DNA from: Lepidurus packardi
Taxonomy: Eukaryota > Arthropoda > Branchiopoda > Notostraca > Triopsidae
Direction of reading: 5' to 3'
Assembly (NCBI GenBank): GCA_023053545.1
Contig: JAKZAN010000001.1
Coordinates: 3,554,565-3,618,564, forward strand
DNA: 64,000 nt
Positions within the stretch are counted from its first letter, which is position 1. Every line of letters starts with the position of its first letter. This document shows positions 10,654 to 29,500 of the stretch, one piece after another. The notes under the pieces were generated by a model. That model saw nothing but the letters and a program-made list of their open reading frames with translations, was not told where the DNA came from and did not search any database. Made by a program: the position numbers and the translations under genes.

Positions 10654-13180
10654 ACACCCGTTTGTCATTCGTTTTCCGAAAACGTTTTGAAACCATAATA
10701 CACACTAGTGTCATTTTTATCTCGGATTTCCGAAACTGGAGAACCTGTTGCTTTATTTTTAGTTCTATATTTTAGTTACATTTAATCATTGATATCATGC
10801 TTAGCCAAAATTTTTGAAAGAATGCTAATCAGAAGATTATCAATGTTTACAGAAAAGAACGCTATAATGTCCCCATGTCAGACAGGGTTCAGAGTAGAGA
10901 AAAGTACGGTAGACCAGTTAGTCAGTGTAAAAAACGACTGTCAAACGACGTACGAATCAGGAGACGTCGCAGTATTAGTATTAATCGACATACAGAAAGC
11001 AAATGATGGAGTATGAATTGAAGGCCTACTCAGAAAGATAGGTGAAGGAGGCATCAGAGGAAAGATTTTAGCGGTAATACGTAGCTTCTTAACAGAAGAA
11101 CCCTCCAAGTCAGAGTGGGTGCCCACCTGTCGACGCAAATTCCCATGAAAAAAGGAATACCACAAAGATCTGTAATGTCCCCCTGGCTATTTAATATGAT
11201 GATGGCAGACCTGTCAAGTAAGTTAGGACACGGAAACATCGATATTTGCAGACGATATTGCACTATGGGTTACAGGGATTAGTGTAGATGTAGCAATGGG
11301 AAAGGCTATTACAATTATCGGGGATGTTAACTCTTGGTGTGATAAAAATGGTTTCAGAATTTCCACTGAAAAATCAAATTACATGGTCATCACGCGAAAA
11401 CGAAAATTAGAAAGTAAATGGAAATTAAAAGTCAATGGGATGAAGATAACGAGAATGAAGTCGGCAAAATTTTGGGGGATACCTTTTAACAAGTCTTTAT
11501 CCTTCTCAGAACATTTGGAAGCCATCAGGAAAAAAGGTATTAAAGCTATGGGGATGCTCAGTAGACTAGCAGGGACCAGTTGGGGGAGTAGCCAACATGT
11601 TATGAAAACCCTCTATCAAGGACTAATAAGATCAAGCTTGAATATGGCTCCATAGTAGTAAAAAATATCAATTATAAAAAACTGCAATGCCTTGAGGTAA
11701 TTCAGAACAGAGCCCTAAGGATTATTCTAAGAGCTACCAAAACTACACCGTTAGCAGTTTTATTGTGCGCAACAGGCAGCATACCGCTGAGGGACAGAAG
11801 GGAGCTAGTAGCTACTAACTATATCAATAGAATGGTCGAGTGCCACAAACACGACCTAGTAGCCAAAAGGGTTGTCAACAACCGTAATTCTTCACTATTG
11901 ACGTCGTTTAAACAGATGTACGAGTCTTTTGAAATTGCGAAACCAAAAGAAGGGGATTTTTTTGAGAATTTAATACCATCATGGAATTTTGATCCCAAGA
12001 ATATAGTTAAAGATATACCGAAACTAAGCAAGAAAAAAAGAACTGCTAAATGACTTTAACAACTCGTGTACGAGTACATAAATAATAATTTCCCCAACCA
12101 CACCAAAGTTTTTACCGATGGGTCCAGAGACGAAGACGGGCATTCGGGATCAGGGATACATATTGAAACTGAAAATAGCTCTGTCGCTTTTGCTATCCCT
12201 CGGTGGTCATCAGTAATGGCAGGGGAGTTGTACGCCATCAAAGAAGCATTAATTATTATAGAGAACTCGAGCGCAAGCAACTATCTTATCCTGTCGGACT
12301 CAAAAGCGGCCCTCGGCGCTATTGCTTCTTACGGAAGGCGGGAATACTCCGAGATAGTCCAATAAATCCAGAGTAGAATAATGACCTTACAAGCAAACAA
12401 TTTTGACATCGCGTGGCAATGGGTTCCAGCTCATGTAGGAATCGCACGAAACGAAGCAGCAGATACGGCAGCAAAGATTGGCAAAGATTCTAATCAAATA
12501 ATGTCAAGAGACCTCACAAGACACTAGCTTTCGGCCGTATTTAAACAAAAACTAGAGGGAAAACTATTACAGCGATTAAAAAAGAGCTCTTCTCAAAATT
12601 TTGTACAATTCGCTCAAAACATCAGAACAGCACCCTGGTTATTACAAAAAAACAGGAAAGTATCAGTTGCTCGTTTGCGATTGAGATGTGGACACGGAAA
12701 AACAGGATCATGGATGTACAGATTTAATCTAAAAAGAAATAGCACGTGTGATAGGTGTGGAGAGAGGGAAGATACGGTGGAACACGAGATTATGGAATGC
12801 TTGTACCACTCATTTGAACGGGAAATATTGAAGAATAAAATGATAAAAGAGGGAATCGAATTTAAGCTCGAGAACGTACTGGATTTTGGCAATCTTACAG
12901 AATACAAGCAATTTTTAGACCAGTCATTTTTAATTGATTACATAAGAGTTATAGGACTAGTCGATATTATTTAAATGTTCGGCGACGGTCTAATTCCTAT
13001 CACCTTTGTTTAACATGTACTTTCCTAAGCACGCCCATCCCAATATAATAGTGTAAATTCGTGTTCGGACCAAAGTGAACCAGAGTTTAATAGACAGCGA
13101 CACCTATCGTGAATGCAGCAGACGACGATGCGATGCCACTTCGCCTGTCGTCTCCAACAACACAAAGAAGAAGAAGAAGA
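10654..13180 (+). mobile_element. Broken non-LTR retrotransposon with reverse transcriptase and RNase H
   Basis: The leader 10654-10750 is nearly identical to 1986-2082. A reverse transcriptase follows in pieces: CLAKIFERMLIRRL, GFRVEKSTVDQL, LIDIQKANDGV, and at about 11238-11275 the IFADDIALWV catalytic block. A thumb-like region is open at 11296-11655. RNase H is readable at 12066-12540 (FTDGSRDEDGHSGSGI, ILSDSKAALGAI, WVPAHVGIARNEAAD). A C-terminal cysteine motif CDRCGEREDTVEHE follows at about 12675-12974. Several in-frame stops and frame changes break it. The domain order RT-RNase H-CCHC-like fits Jockey/R1-type non-LTR elements. A short AAG-repeat run at about 13166-13180 may mark the 3' end. 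Confidence 0.82.
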
Positions 13181-13590
13181 GTAGTTATATTTAACAGGTT
13201 TAATTGTCTATCAAGGTGTTATAGATTGAGAAGACTTAGTTTTATTACAAATTTAAGGAAAACAGTAAATAATGATAATATTGCAAGTACTTGAAATTGG
13301 CGCTTACATCTTAGCCGTTCGCGGTTTATCTCGTGCAATGTACAAAATAACAAACCGCTTACTGCAGTTCCGCTGACGGCAAGGCGTGAGTACCACGCAC
13401 CAACGGAATTAATTGAAATGAATAATCATACTCTTTTTAACCGCATAACAAATGAACAATGGAAGTATCATTGCCCGTGTTGGTCTTATCACGAAACTAG
13501 AACACAAGGTACTGCTCAATAGATTAGTTCCATGTAAATCCACCTCAACTCACCTTGAGCTTGACGATAAAAACAAGGAGGCATAGGTGT

Positions 13591-14385
13591 CCCCGTAACA
13601 GTGTTTCGGAAAGGGTGTCTCGCCCGGAACGGCGTTCATTATTCCTACGGCAACTTTGAACGTTCAGTTTTCGTTCCTCTGGCAGCTTACACCGTTTTGT
13701 TCCGTTCCGTTCTGGTGCATTTTCAAAAATTTCCGTTCCGTTCCATACCGTTCCTATATAAATGTTGATTTTTAATTCAGAAGAAAATATCGATAGAAAA
13801 TCGTACTTCTACTAATTCCAAAGCAGAAAATTTAAAATAATAATATTTGACAAAAAAGCAATCTTATAATGATCACATTATTATTATTTACAACAATAAT
13901 GAACATTAATTCAAAAATGCTAGTAGTATCTCTAAGAAATATTATGCAGCGAAAATTAAGTGGAAATGAAGTGGAAATACTATATTAGCATGTCTTAAAT
14001 GTCTGAAAAACAGATCTGTCTGGAACGTTTTCATCAGATAGTGAATGATATGAACTATAATATATCAGTAAAACAATAATTACCCTTAATGATTTTAATG
14101 TTTTGAAGGGAAGCACGTTGCATCTATATTCGTGACGTTTCTTTGTTTCAGAAAGCGTTTGGTTCGTGAAGTCCATAGCTTCATTCAATGGCCAATAGAT
14201 GGCTTGCTTGGAACGAAATAAACGTCCTTGTGAAGCCGTTCCGTTCCCTTCATTTTTGACGAAATGCCGTTTCGTTCGCGTTCGTTTAAGAAGAAGTGCT
14301 GTTCCATCCCGTTCCGTTCAAATGCACGGAACGGAATGGAACGGACGGAGCGATTTTGGATACGTTCCAAAACACTGCTCCGTAG
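13591..14385. mobile_element. Non-autonomous hAT-like element with imperfect 8-bp target duplication
   Basis: The element spans 13599-14377 (779 bp). Its ends are inverted: the left begins CAGTGTTTCGGAA and the right, reverse-complemented, begins CAGTGTTTTGGAA. Subterminal regions are full of GGAACGGAAC/GTTCCGTTCC motifs in opposite orientation at the two ends. The flanks CCCCGTAA (13591-13598) and CTCCGTAG (14378-14385) agree at 6 of 8 positions, as expected for an aged 8-bp duplication. Terminal CAGTG and 8-bp duplications are hAT features. The interior is AT-rich and I see no transposase, so it is non-autonomous. Confidence 0.75.
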
Positions 14386-15989
14386 ATCAAGAAAACTGCC
14401 GCCGATTTGTATAGTATGATGGCGGGTATTTCGACAACTGTCATGTACTGTCTAGTAGAATTTCATTAAGTAGTAAAGCTAAAACCTATTAAAATGTAAA
14501 CAAAATGGACTAATCTGTAACAAGACTTAATTTGGAAATGTCCGTCTTCCATTATCTGTACTTTAAATTTACCATCGTCGATCTAAATTCTCAGCCGTTG
14601 CCAAAAGTTAACTTTCGATTTAAGAGAAGTGGAGAACTGAAGTTTATAGATATTTAGTAGTATTAGCAAAGGAATAGCAATTAGAACGACTGCTTTGTGT
14701 TTCTCTGAGCTAGACGCGATCTATGAGATCAAATAAATGAATTTACTTAGTGGAAGTGTCTACGGACATGTTTGGACTTGCTAGGCAGTCACTAAGTTTT
14801 CCGCTGGAGCTAATGGTCATCCGGAACGTTTGAAGGCAAGTCTATAAAGCGCATTTAATGAAAAGGTAGCGATTCCTGTGACAGGTCGTAACCTAAAGGA
14901 ACTCTCCCATTCCCCAACCCAACTCCATGGCAGCACTATACACGCTTCACCTCATCCTCTCCGCTTCTCTCCTATACTTTACTTTCCTAACATACCCTTA
15001 TCTTTTGCACTTGGGGTGGGGACCAAGGGGTGGCGGAGGTCATACATACAGTCGGTATAACACGGGTCATAAGTTACAATTAAACCTTCCAACTCTTCCT
15101 CCCTTTTTATACGTTGGAACACCCCCTCCTTCCCCACGCTTCTGTGCTCCACTGCAAGCGGAATGGGAAGGCAGGAAGAAGACGTATCCCTCGGAAACTG
15201 CAGTACTTAATTCAATTACTTGACAATTTAGTAGAAATACGCGAGGTGAAGGACAGCTCAGATTAAGGAGGCACGGACACTCATAATTCTCAGGGGAAAA
15301 GACGACTCTGGAAGAAAACTCAAAAATGTATTGCACACTTTCCAACAAACGAAAACCCAAGGTATCTATACAACCAACCGGAACCAAAACAAATTAAAGA
15401 AAAAGTCGTTGGTCATTAGGCTTTTAATTAATCCATCCAATTGCAGCCGTTCGTCCCAATCAAGTGGTACCCAAGTTCCGTGACACGTACTTGCGACCTT
15501 TCTCGTCTTAGGTTTCGACCCTTTTAGGGAGCTCTGGGTCTATTTCAGCCTTCGCAAGTATAGTGCAGCAGGATTAAACGGATATTCCTAATGAATTGCC
15601 ACCGCTCCTGAAAAGTAAACAGAACTAGCATACCCGCACTGGAAAAGGTAACTCCCTCTAGCCCCACGTAGAATACGCCCGAACTCCTTTGCCTTCTTAA
15701 CAGTCAAGGCAATTTGGCACCATTGAAGTTTTCAAGGGGGAGGGGAGGGATGGGCACAACCCTCCTCTCGTTTTAGCCTTTCTTAATCACATTATGCAAT
15801 TGAGATCAAGCCGACGTGGGCATTGGAGTTGTTAGCAAGAAGGGAGGTGGAAGGGTTAAAATGGATACACATCAGTGAAGAAATTGGGAGGACCTAATTA
15901 AGTCACTTGGAACTTGTCCTGGCCTTCACGGATGGAACTAGGGGATCCTTCGTATTCGCTGTAGTTTTTTACTTGATGCTAATCAAGTT
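14386..15989. other. Intergenic region 3' of the SHOX-like gene
   Basis: About 1.6 kb without a supported gene. It is locally GC-richer than the rest of the window, with pyrimidine-rich and purine-rich tracts (for example 14900-15160 and 15730-15770). Open frames here have no recognisable domain and look like chance. The 3' UTR of the homeobox gene presumably starts at 15989 and runs leftwards. Confidence 0.45.
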
Positions 15990-22190
<6,201 letters not shown>

Positions 22191-22191
22191 A

Positions 22192-22199
22192 TATATAAG
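22192..22199 (+). promoter_or_regulatory. Candidate TATA box for the micropeptide gene
   Basis: TATATAAG lies about 155 bp upstream of the ATG at 22355. It is preceded by a run of GC-richer sequence, which is unlike the surrounding AT-rich desert. A start site near 22222-22230 would be expected. Confidence 0.4.
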
Positions 22200-22354
22200 A
22201 GGGGCAAATTATATAAATGTTATCGCTGACGAGCAAGAGCTTGCACTTCGCACTGATTTGCCGTTATTTTTATTTTATTTTTTCCCTTCCCCTTTCTTAT
22301 TTCTGGACTTTTTATTAAGGCTCACTAAAGTCGACTTAACGTAACCCGTAGCCC

Positions 22355-22567
22355 ATGAAGTCGAGGCATGAAGCGAAATCTTTTATCAGTTTGGGAGAAC
22401 TGGGACCGTCCATAACAACAATTCTTCGCTCTTGGCTTGTCTCAATTGTTCTTGTTTTTTGTGTCTTTTTAGGTTTTATTTTGACCCTGCCAAAAAAGGG
22501 ACACAATCGTGGAGCTAAGCGAGCCGATCGAGCAAGAAATAAAAAGGGAAAAGGAAAAAAAGGATAA
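22355..22567 (+). CDS. Candidate single-pass membrane micropeptide (70 aa)
   Basis: One uninterrupted frame of 70 residues from ATG 22355 to TAA 22565-22567. The N-terminal 26 residues are polar. A strongly hydrophobic stretch (WLVSIVLVFCVFLGFILTL, residues 27-45) reads as a transmembrane helix. The last 25 residues are almost all basic or small (KKGHNRGAKRADRARNKKG). A TATA box lies upstream (22192-22199) and an AATAAA signal just downstream (22587-22592), so promoter, frame and polyadenylation signal are in the right order for a compact one-exon gene. I do not recognise the family. It could be a chance frame within a non-coding RNA, and a splice acceptor-like TTTTTAG within it leaves other structures open. 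Confidence 0.4.
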   Translation: MKSRHEAKSFISLGELGPSITTILRSWLVSIVLVFCVFLGFILTLPKKGHNRGAKRADRARNKKGKGKKG

Positions 22568-22586
22568 ACGACTTTATGATATCAGC

Positions 22587-22592
22587 AATAAA
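22587..22592 (+). terminator. Polyadenylation signal AATAAA downstream of the micropeptide frame
   Basis: A canonical hexamer 20 bp after the stop codon of the 70-residue frame. Single hexamers are common by chance in AT-rich DNA, so it matters only together with the TATA box and frame. Confidence 0.4.
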
Positions 22593-22599
22593 ATAGCCT

Positions 22600-24654
22600 A
22601 ATACGGTAATTGTTGGGCACAGGGTTTGGTTTGGGTTTGGGTTTCCTACGTCCATCATCATGCATAACGATGAAATGACTGCTGGGAGGGGAGGGAGAGC
22701 TCCAGGGTGGACTAGGTTACAGCCTGGGGGTGAAGGGAAGGGGAAGAAATTGGGCGGACGATGAGGGACAAGGAGGATTTAAGGGTATTGCTGCCGGAGG
22801 TGGAGAGGGTTAACAGGGTGGGGAGGGTGGGTCCCTTTTATACCCAAAACTTTGGCGTACAAAAGGGCCAGCAAATTAGACGCTATGATGGATTTGGATT
22901 CGATTATGCACATTGACTCGGCCCCCCTACCCTGCATATGCCTCATATCTCTTTCGGGGTTATCATAGATACAAGTTTTTCTCATGCACACGACTAAATG
23001 ACAAGACGCTCGAGGATATAATGCGATTTGGATACATAAGTTATTGATAGAGGACCAAAGAAAGTTGACGACAACAAATATTACAGACTCTCCAAGCTCT
23101 TGAAGATCATGCATAGCCGCATCAATAGAATTTTATGGCATGGAAAAAAACAGATCACCATACGGATTTGATACCCCTTTCTCCCCCTTGAACCAGAAAA
23201 AAAATAGGTGAATGAAATCAGATCGCAAAATTAAATTTTGAATTGTAGATTAAACGAAATGTACTTTAAAACGTATTAAATGAAATTGCCACGAAGAAAG
23301 TATAAGAAAACAAATCCTTTGGAGAAAGTACTTCTGAGAGTTTAATTCTGATTAAATTTGTAATTGCGTACAGCTTAGTTTTCTATGGCAAGATAGCATG
23401 GAGAAAGCTGAAACACTCGTACCACAGTATGAAGGTTTTCACAGTATAGTAACTGGGGGTATCTTCCAATGTAAAGGGATTAAGACGACTTTCTCGGGCT
23501 CAAGAGGATGTGGGGGTAACAGGGAACATAGGAGGGATGGATTCATAGACTTGCCCATCCTACCCCAGAAGTAGGCATTCCAAATCTACTACAAAAAGGG
23601 TTCGAAAAAGAGAACAAAACATTCACAAAACGGGGGACTGGTGACCTTTCTCTCGGGCACTCTAGGGAGTTTGGGGCTGACGTAGGGTCCTATCGGCAAC
23701 GCGCTCATTTGAAAGTGTTTTTGGGAAAATGCCTATGCTATTTTTTGGTAATAAGTCTTACACTACGTGTTAAGAAAAATACTAAACTTGCAAAAGTTAG
23801 TAACATTTAGGAATAGTTGTAAAGTACCAATGTAATGGATAACTCGTATATAGACATAAATAGTCATAACAACACATATAGACATTAATATACATGGGTA
23901 TTTTATAGTATATGGGGTTAAACCTGTATACTATAAAACACCTATGTATGGGTTGCAAAATAGACTGCCTCCTCGTGGTGCCACCTGGATAACGCGAAAT
24001 AGTCTATAATGTGTATACGTGTTGTGCTTTGACCTAGTTAATTCATTTTTTATTTTAAGCTCACATAGTTTAAAGCAATAGATTTAAATTACGCGCTTTG
24101 TAAACCGTCGTGACCTATTTTGAACTGCACCGGGAGATTTGCGAATGTACCCTTTCGTTTTCTGGCCTTTTACCTGAATATTACTCTGGGGACCGAGAAG
24201 GTCTTCAGAAAACCTTAACATTGGATGATACTGTGCATACTGTGAAACCTCTGTACTGTGACTCGCACCCGAAAATTATACATTTCCAAAAAGTTTCTTG
24301 ACAGTAATGTAACTAATGTGAGTTCGGAGGGTAAAATAATTTAGTTTGTTAAATTTCTTTTTCGCTAATTTGAGAAATGTACATTTATTTTTCCACCTAG
24401 GCGAAAAAGCAAAATTACAAATCTGGAAACTGGAAACTGTCATCCCCTAGACATTACTTTAAATTTTTTTAAAAAGAAATATTGCAGTCAAATTTGAGTA
24501 CGTGATTACAGAGTTACCGTTCACGCCATTTCACGCGCAGAAGCCATGCGCTTTAATATACACCCATGCAAACCATGTGACGCCACCTCACGGGAGTTGG
24601 GGAGTAACAGGTCATGCTATGGAGTCTTACCTATAAACAATTAAGATTTCTTTG
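22600..24654. other. Intergenic region, nothing recognised
   Basis: About 2 kb with no supported gene. G-rich stretches lie at 22680-22830. Open frames on both strands lack recognisable domains. I see no RNA gene. Confidence 0.4.
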
Positions 24655-25617
24655 AGAAGCGTTACAAAGATAGGAAAAGAATCTTTACAGATGGCTCAAA
24701 AGACGACGAAGGAAACGTAGGAGCAGGGATATATGTGGAGTACGAAGACAAGATGGTGGCTCTCGCTCTACCGAAATTTTCATCACTGTATACAGTTTTG
24801 GAAGCTTTACAATTTATAAATAAAGCACAGAAAAACAAATATGTAATATTTACAGATTCAAAGGCGGCAGTTTTGGCAATAAAAAATTATGATAACAAGA
24901 AATATAGGTGAGTCATTCAGGAAATTCAAAGGTCAATTATGGCTTTAAAAACTCAAGGGAAAGACGTAGCTATACAATGGGTGCCAGGACACGAGGGTTT
25001 TAAGGGCAATGAAAAGGCAGATTTAGCAGCAAAGCTGGGAAAAGGATTAGAAAATTTTATAAATAGAGGATTAACAAGTGAGGAAATAATGTCATTTTAT
25101 AAAGAAAAGAACGAAAAGAGAATTTTAAGAACGCTAAATCTTCAAACTGAACAAGAATTGGTACAAGCGGCAAGGTCTCTCAAACCGCGACCATGGAACA
25201 CCCGAATAGAAGAGTAGCCGTAGCGCTTTTAAGAATAAGAAGCAAACATGCAAAGGTGGGTTGGTGGATGAAGAGATTTAAGCTTATAGACACAGATATA
25301 TCTGAAAACTATAGGGAACAAACAGACACAGTGGAACACAGGTGCTGTATTGCCCATCATACGGATACGAAAGAGAAAAATGGGGAAGAGTAGAACAGAT
25401 CGGAATAACCTTAACATGGAAAATGTATTAGGATTAGGGAAAATTTAACCAGAACGATAATATAAGTTAAGAAACTGTCTAGTAGACTAACTTAAAGATA
25501 CTAAACTGATAGAAGTGGTGTAATTTTGTTTTTGTATTTTTTTCTTTTCTCTATCAATAATAAGGTCAATAGAAAGTTTGTTTTAGAATAATAATAACCT
25601 TTCTCCAAAAAAAAAAA
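24655..25617 (+). mobile_element. Second dead non-LTR retroelement fragment (RNase H plus 3' end)
   Basis: The RNase H domain is readable from about 24672: RIFTDGSKDDEGNVGAGIYV, then VIFTDSKAAVLAIKNY, a stop near 24910, then IQWVPGHEGFKGNEKADLAA. A C-terminal arm follows (RVAVALLRIRSKHAKVGWWM). No reverse transcriptase precedes it, so it is 5'-truncated. The tail 25411-25600 matches 2163-2300 and ends in AATAATAATAACCT and an A-rich run (25606-25617). The 3' end differs from that of the element at 10654-13180, so at least two families are present. Confidence 0.8.
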
Positions 25618-26508
25618 ATCAGAAATATTAAATGGTCAAAAATACTCAATAATGTGCCCGTTAGATGGCACAGTTTTGACTAAAAACAGAACAACAACAT
25701 AATCAATTAAGATATCATTAAAGTAAATTTAAATAGCACTAGAATTAACTAAAATATCGCAAGCAATTACAATTTCCCCATGCTATAATAATGTTACCTT
25801 TCTACGGCCCTGAAATTGGGAGTTCCGGATACGTTACAAAGGACTCTGATTTCCTGCCAACCGTTCTTACCGCAATTGGTAGTATAGGTAGCGTTAACAC
25901 GTATTATTCTTTACATGGCTTCAAACGGAAATGATTTGGGGGAAATTGAAGGAAAATATAATATGAGTTAATTACCGTGTCGAATTTTCTTTTTTGGAAA
26001 ATTAAATTTCCCTTTTTGGAAAAATTAATTTCCTTTCCTTTCATTTCCCGTTGTCAGGAGAGCAATGCTTTCTATGATTTAGCACAGTCATTATTATAGA
26101 CTTAAGGTTTTTCCCAATGAATGTAATCTGTTTTTCAGTGTGGAAAAATTACAAAGAAACACAACAGGTTAAATCACCCAAAGCGTCATTTCAGGGAAAC
26201 TTGAGACTATTTATTCAGGTGGGACACAACAGGGCGTTATCAAACTGAATAGACCAATCACAAAGCAAGAAACACATGTGATAAGCTTCTCATGATATAC
26301 TTTTGTATTTATTTATTTTGTTTATTTCTCCTTTTGTTAATTCAGGGAAATCATAAATGCCAACACACAATTTTCTCAAGGATAACTTGATTAGATTATA
26401 GTACATTTGCCTTTTTTATATCTTATTTTTGGGAGGTACCTCTTCCTATTGGGAGGCTACTTCCGTAAACAGCTTTTTGGTTTTTTTATCGAGGAGGGGT
26501 AATTAGGG
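25618..26508. other. Intergenic region 5' of the lipase gene
   Basis: About 890 bp of AT-rich sequence with no supported gene. Its right end holds the presumed lipase promoter. Confidence 0.4.
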
Positions 26509-26515
26509 TATAAAA
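26509..26515 (+). promoter_or_regulatory. Candidate TATA box of the lipase gene
   Basis: TATAAAA lies 63 bp before the proposed start codon at 26578. A transcription start near 26540 would leave a 5' UTR of about 40 bases, reasonable for a tissue-specific secreted enzyme. Confidence 0.5.
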
Positions 26516-26577
26516 ATGGCTCAGTTGGCTGTCCCGCTTGAGTAATATTAGTATCCTAGGAGCACTCGGCTTTAAAT

Positions 26578-29500
26578 ATGTTGAAGTTAAAATTGATCCT
26601 CTGCCTATGTTTAGGCGGGAGTTGTGCTGTAGCGTCGCCATTTTTAGCAGATTTAGAAAGATGGCGTCTTTTTCATGGTTTGGTGAATCGCGAAGCAATT
26701 CCAAGTAAATTCTTAATATATTTTTATTTGTATTTTTTCTAATATAAATTCTTTATTATTTTTTCCCCACTTACTTTTTACTGATTTCTTACTGAGTCTC
26801 CTTAAAGATTAAAGTCCTTAAAATCCATTTGTACGTTGATTATTTTACTTTTTGAGGGTAGTTTTAAGTTGTGATTACGTATTGTGCTTCCCAAAAAAGA
26901 ATGTTAAGGATAATATTGGATATTAAGAGTTTTAAGAAAAAAGTAAAGAAAAAAAGCGAATTATTCAGATTTAAACAATTTGTTCACTTTTACAGTGGAG
27001 AATCCTAAAGTGTGTTATGACGACTTGGGCTGTGTGGAGATTACTGATGATTTCTACGATCCGACTCACCGTCCCATCAATCTACTGCCTTTGCCACGAG
27101 ATTTTATTAACACTCGCTTCATTCTACACACTAGAGAAGCTAGAGAGGTACAAAGATTTCAAATTTCCCGCTTTTTGTTTGCGTACTGTCCACTATTTAC
27201 AAAGATAGCACCAAATGTGTAAGCAACAAATGATGAGTAGGCGTCTTATCGCATGGGCCAACGGGGCACTGGCCCAGGGCCCCACGAGGCTAGGGTGCCA
27301 TCCTGACCCGTTTAGGGGCACATTTTGAATTGGCCCAGGGGCCCACGGGGATGTTAAGACAGTGACGTATTATTTCTACGCAGAAATTTGTAAATAACTG
27401 GAAAAATTGGTATCGTAAAATTCTTGTTTCCTTTATGAAATAACTGATCTTTCGATACGTAATGTAATCTTGTCATGAAGATAATTATAAAGTTCTAATT
27501 TTTTGTTTAAGAATACATTCTAAAAAAATGCAAAGGATTCGATTGGATGAAATTGATATTGAAGTAACATACTTGACTTGATGTTTTTATTTTGAATAGG
27601 ATCACATGTTATACGCTAATGATCCTGAATCCATCTCAATTTCTACGTTTAACCCGTCCAGGGACACGAAATTTATTATCCACGGTTTTATCGACAATGG
27701 TGGCACCACTTGGATTAAAGTAATGTCATTTTTTATTTTATAATTTCAAACGAGTAAAACTACAGTTAAAATGGATTTTTTTTTAACAGAAATTAACTAC
27801 AAACTTGCTAGCATACGGCGATTACAATGTAATCGTGACCAACTGGGGAGGTGGATCTTTGCCTTTATACACCCAAGCTACCGCTAATACTCGCTTGGTG
27901 GGTCTGGAAATCGCCCATTTGGTCAATACTTTGATTGTGAGTATCTAGTGTTATATTTAAACTTTTAACTTTCTATAAGTAAGAATAATTTCATATGCAA
28001 TTTCTTATCCAGGCGAGTTTTGGGGCTGACGCAGACAAAATTCATTTGATTGGACATAGTTTAGGCGCGCACACTGCTGGTTATGCTGGCGAAAAGATTC
28101 CTGGCCTGGGCCGTATCACAGGTAGAAATATTTCGTATTTGATTAATGCCTGTTGAGATTTCTTACGTGAGTAGCAAATAATATTATTTTTTATATAAAA
28201 TTAAAAGGTTTGGATCCTGCTGGCCCCTATTTCGAATGGATGCCTACTACTGTACGATTGGACCCTACTGATGCTAAATTCGTTGAAGCTATTCATACTG
28301 ATGCTCAAACTATTCTTCTGTTAGGTAAAACAACTCTTTCAAATTGTAATTTTCAAATTTTCAAATTTTCAAATTGTAGATGTCTATAGTTTTACTTTTT
28401 CCTAGAGATGTCGATACCTTACATAAGCTCACGTTTTATATTAACTTTAAAATTGAACGATTTTTACATACGAACGTTTTGGTCATTGCTTTATAACTTA
28501 AAAGCATGCTTAGTTATCTTTCTTTAAGTCTCTACAGTCATCTTGGAACTTGGTGGCCTAAGGATTCGTTTTTGTTATTTTCATTGTCAAGTTTCGTACA
28601 GGGCCGCTAAATGGCGCCAGCTTTCCAAGACGGCGGCTAAACAAGATTGGTTAATATTAATTTCTCGTTTTCTTTGGCTTCGGCGGGTATTAGTTACAAT
28701 ATGTGTATCTTAACTAATTTGAAACGTAAATTAATTTTACTAAACTGGATGTGTTGTAGGCTATGGCATGAAGGAAGCTGTGGCACACGTTGATTATTAC
28801 GTTAATGGCGGATGTTGCCAGCCTGGTTGCTCGCCTGTATTGGTACCTATTACTGCCATCACTGACGGATTCGAGACCGCGGGTCGGGAACTCTTTGCCT
28901 GCAGTCACCAAAGGTCAATTGACTTTTTCACTGATTCTTTGACTCCCACTTGCGAGTACGTCGCTTACGAATGCGCTGACTATGAAACGTACTTGGCAGT
29001 AAGTTATTCAACTACTCGAAGAATCAAAACTATAAACGTATATTGTTTGCTTGGCTAGGGGGACTGCTATTCCTGTGGAGCCGATGACACCAACTGTGGT
29101 CGCATGGGTATGGAAGGTGATAAGTACCCTGTACGTGACCGTACCAACGTGATGATGTATTTGACCACTGGCAGTGTCGCTCCTTATTGCAGTACGTTTG
29201 AGTTTTAAAACAAATTCTAAGGAAAGCTACGTACTTGCATAAGAAAACTAAAAATTTAGAATACCACCACCACGTCAAACTTGCCTTGGCGTACCCCAAT
29301 TCGGCTGAGAAATGGGTGTACGGAAAAATGAGGATTTCCTTGTACGGTACCAAAGATCAGTTAACAGACGCCCTCCTTACAACCGAGTACGTTTGTGTTG
29401 CGAGAGAAAAATTGTTTTCGATTAAATTGCGAAAACTAACTGTTGCTTTATAGTGGAAGTGAGAAATTTTACCATGGGCAAGAAACGAGCTTTTTGTTCA

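Noticed and set aside
13109-13294. Arg-rich 61-codon frame after the retroelement
   Set aside because: It arises from the AAG repeat run at the element's presumed 3' end, with no supporting features.
26486-26704. 72-codon minus-strand frame over the lipase first exon
   Set aside because: The plus strand carries an in-phase signal-peptide exon with GT donor, which explains the sequence.
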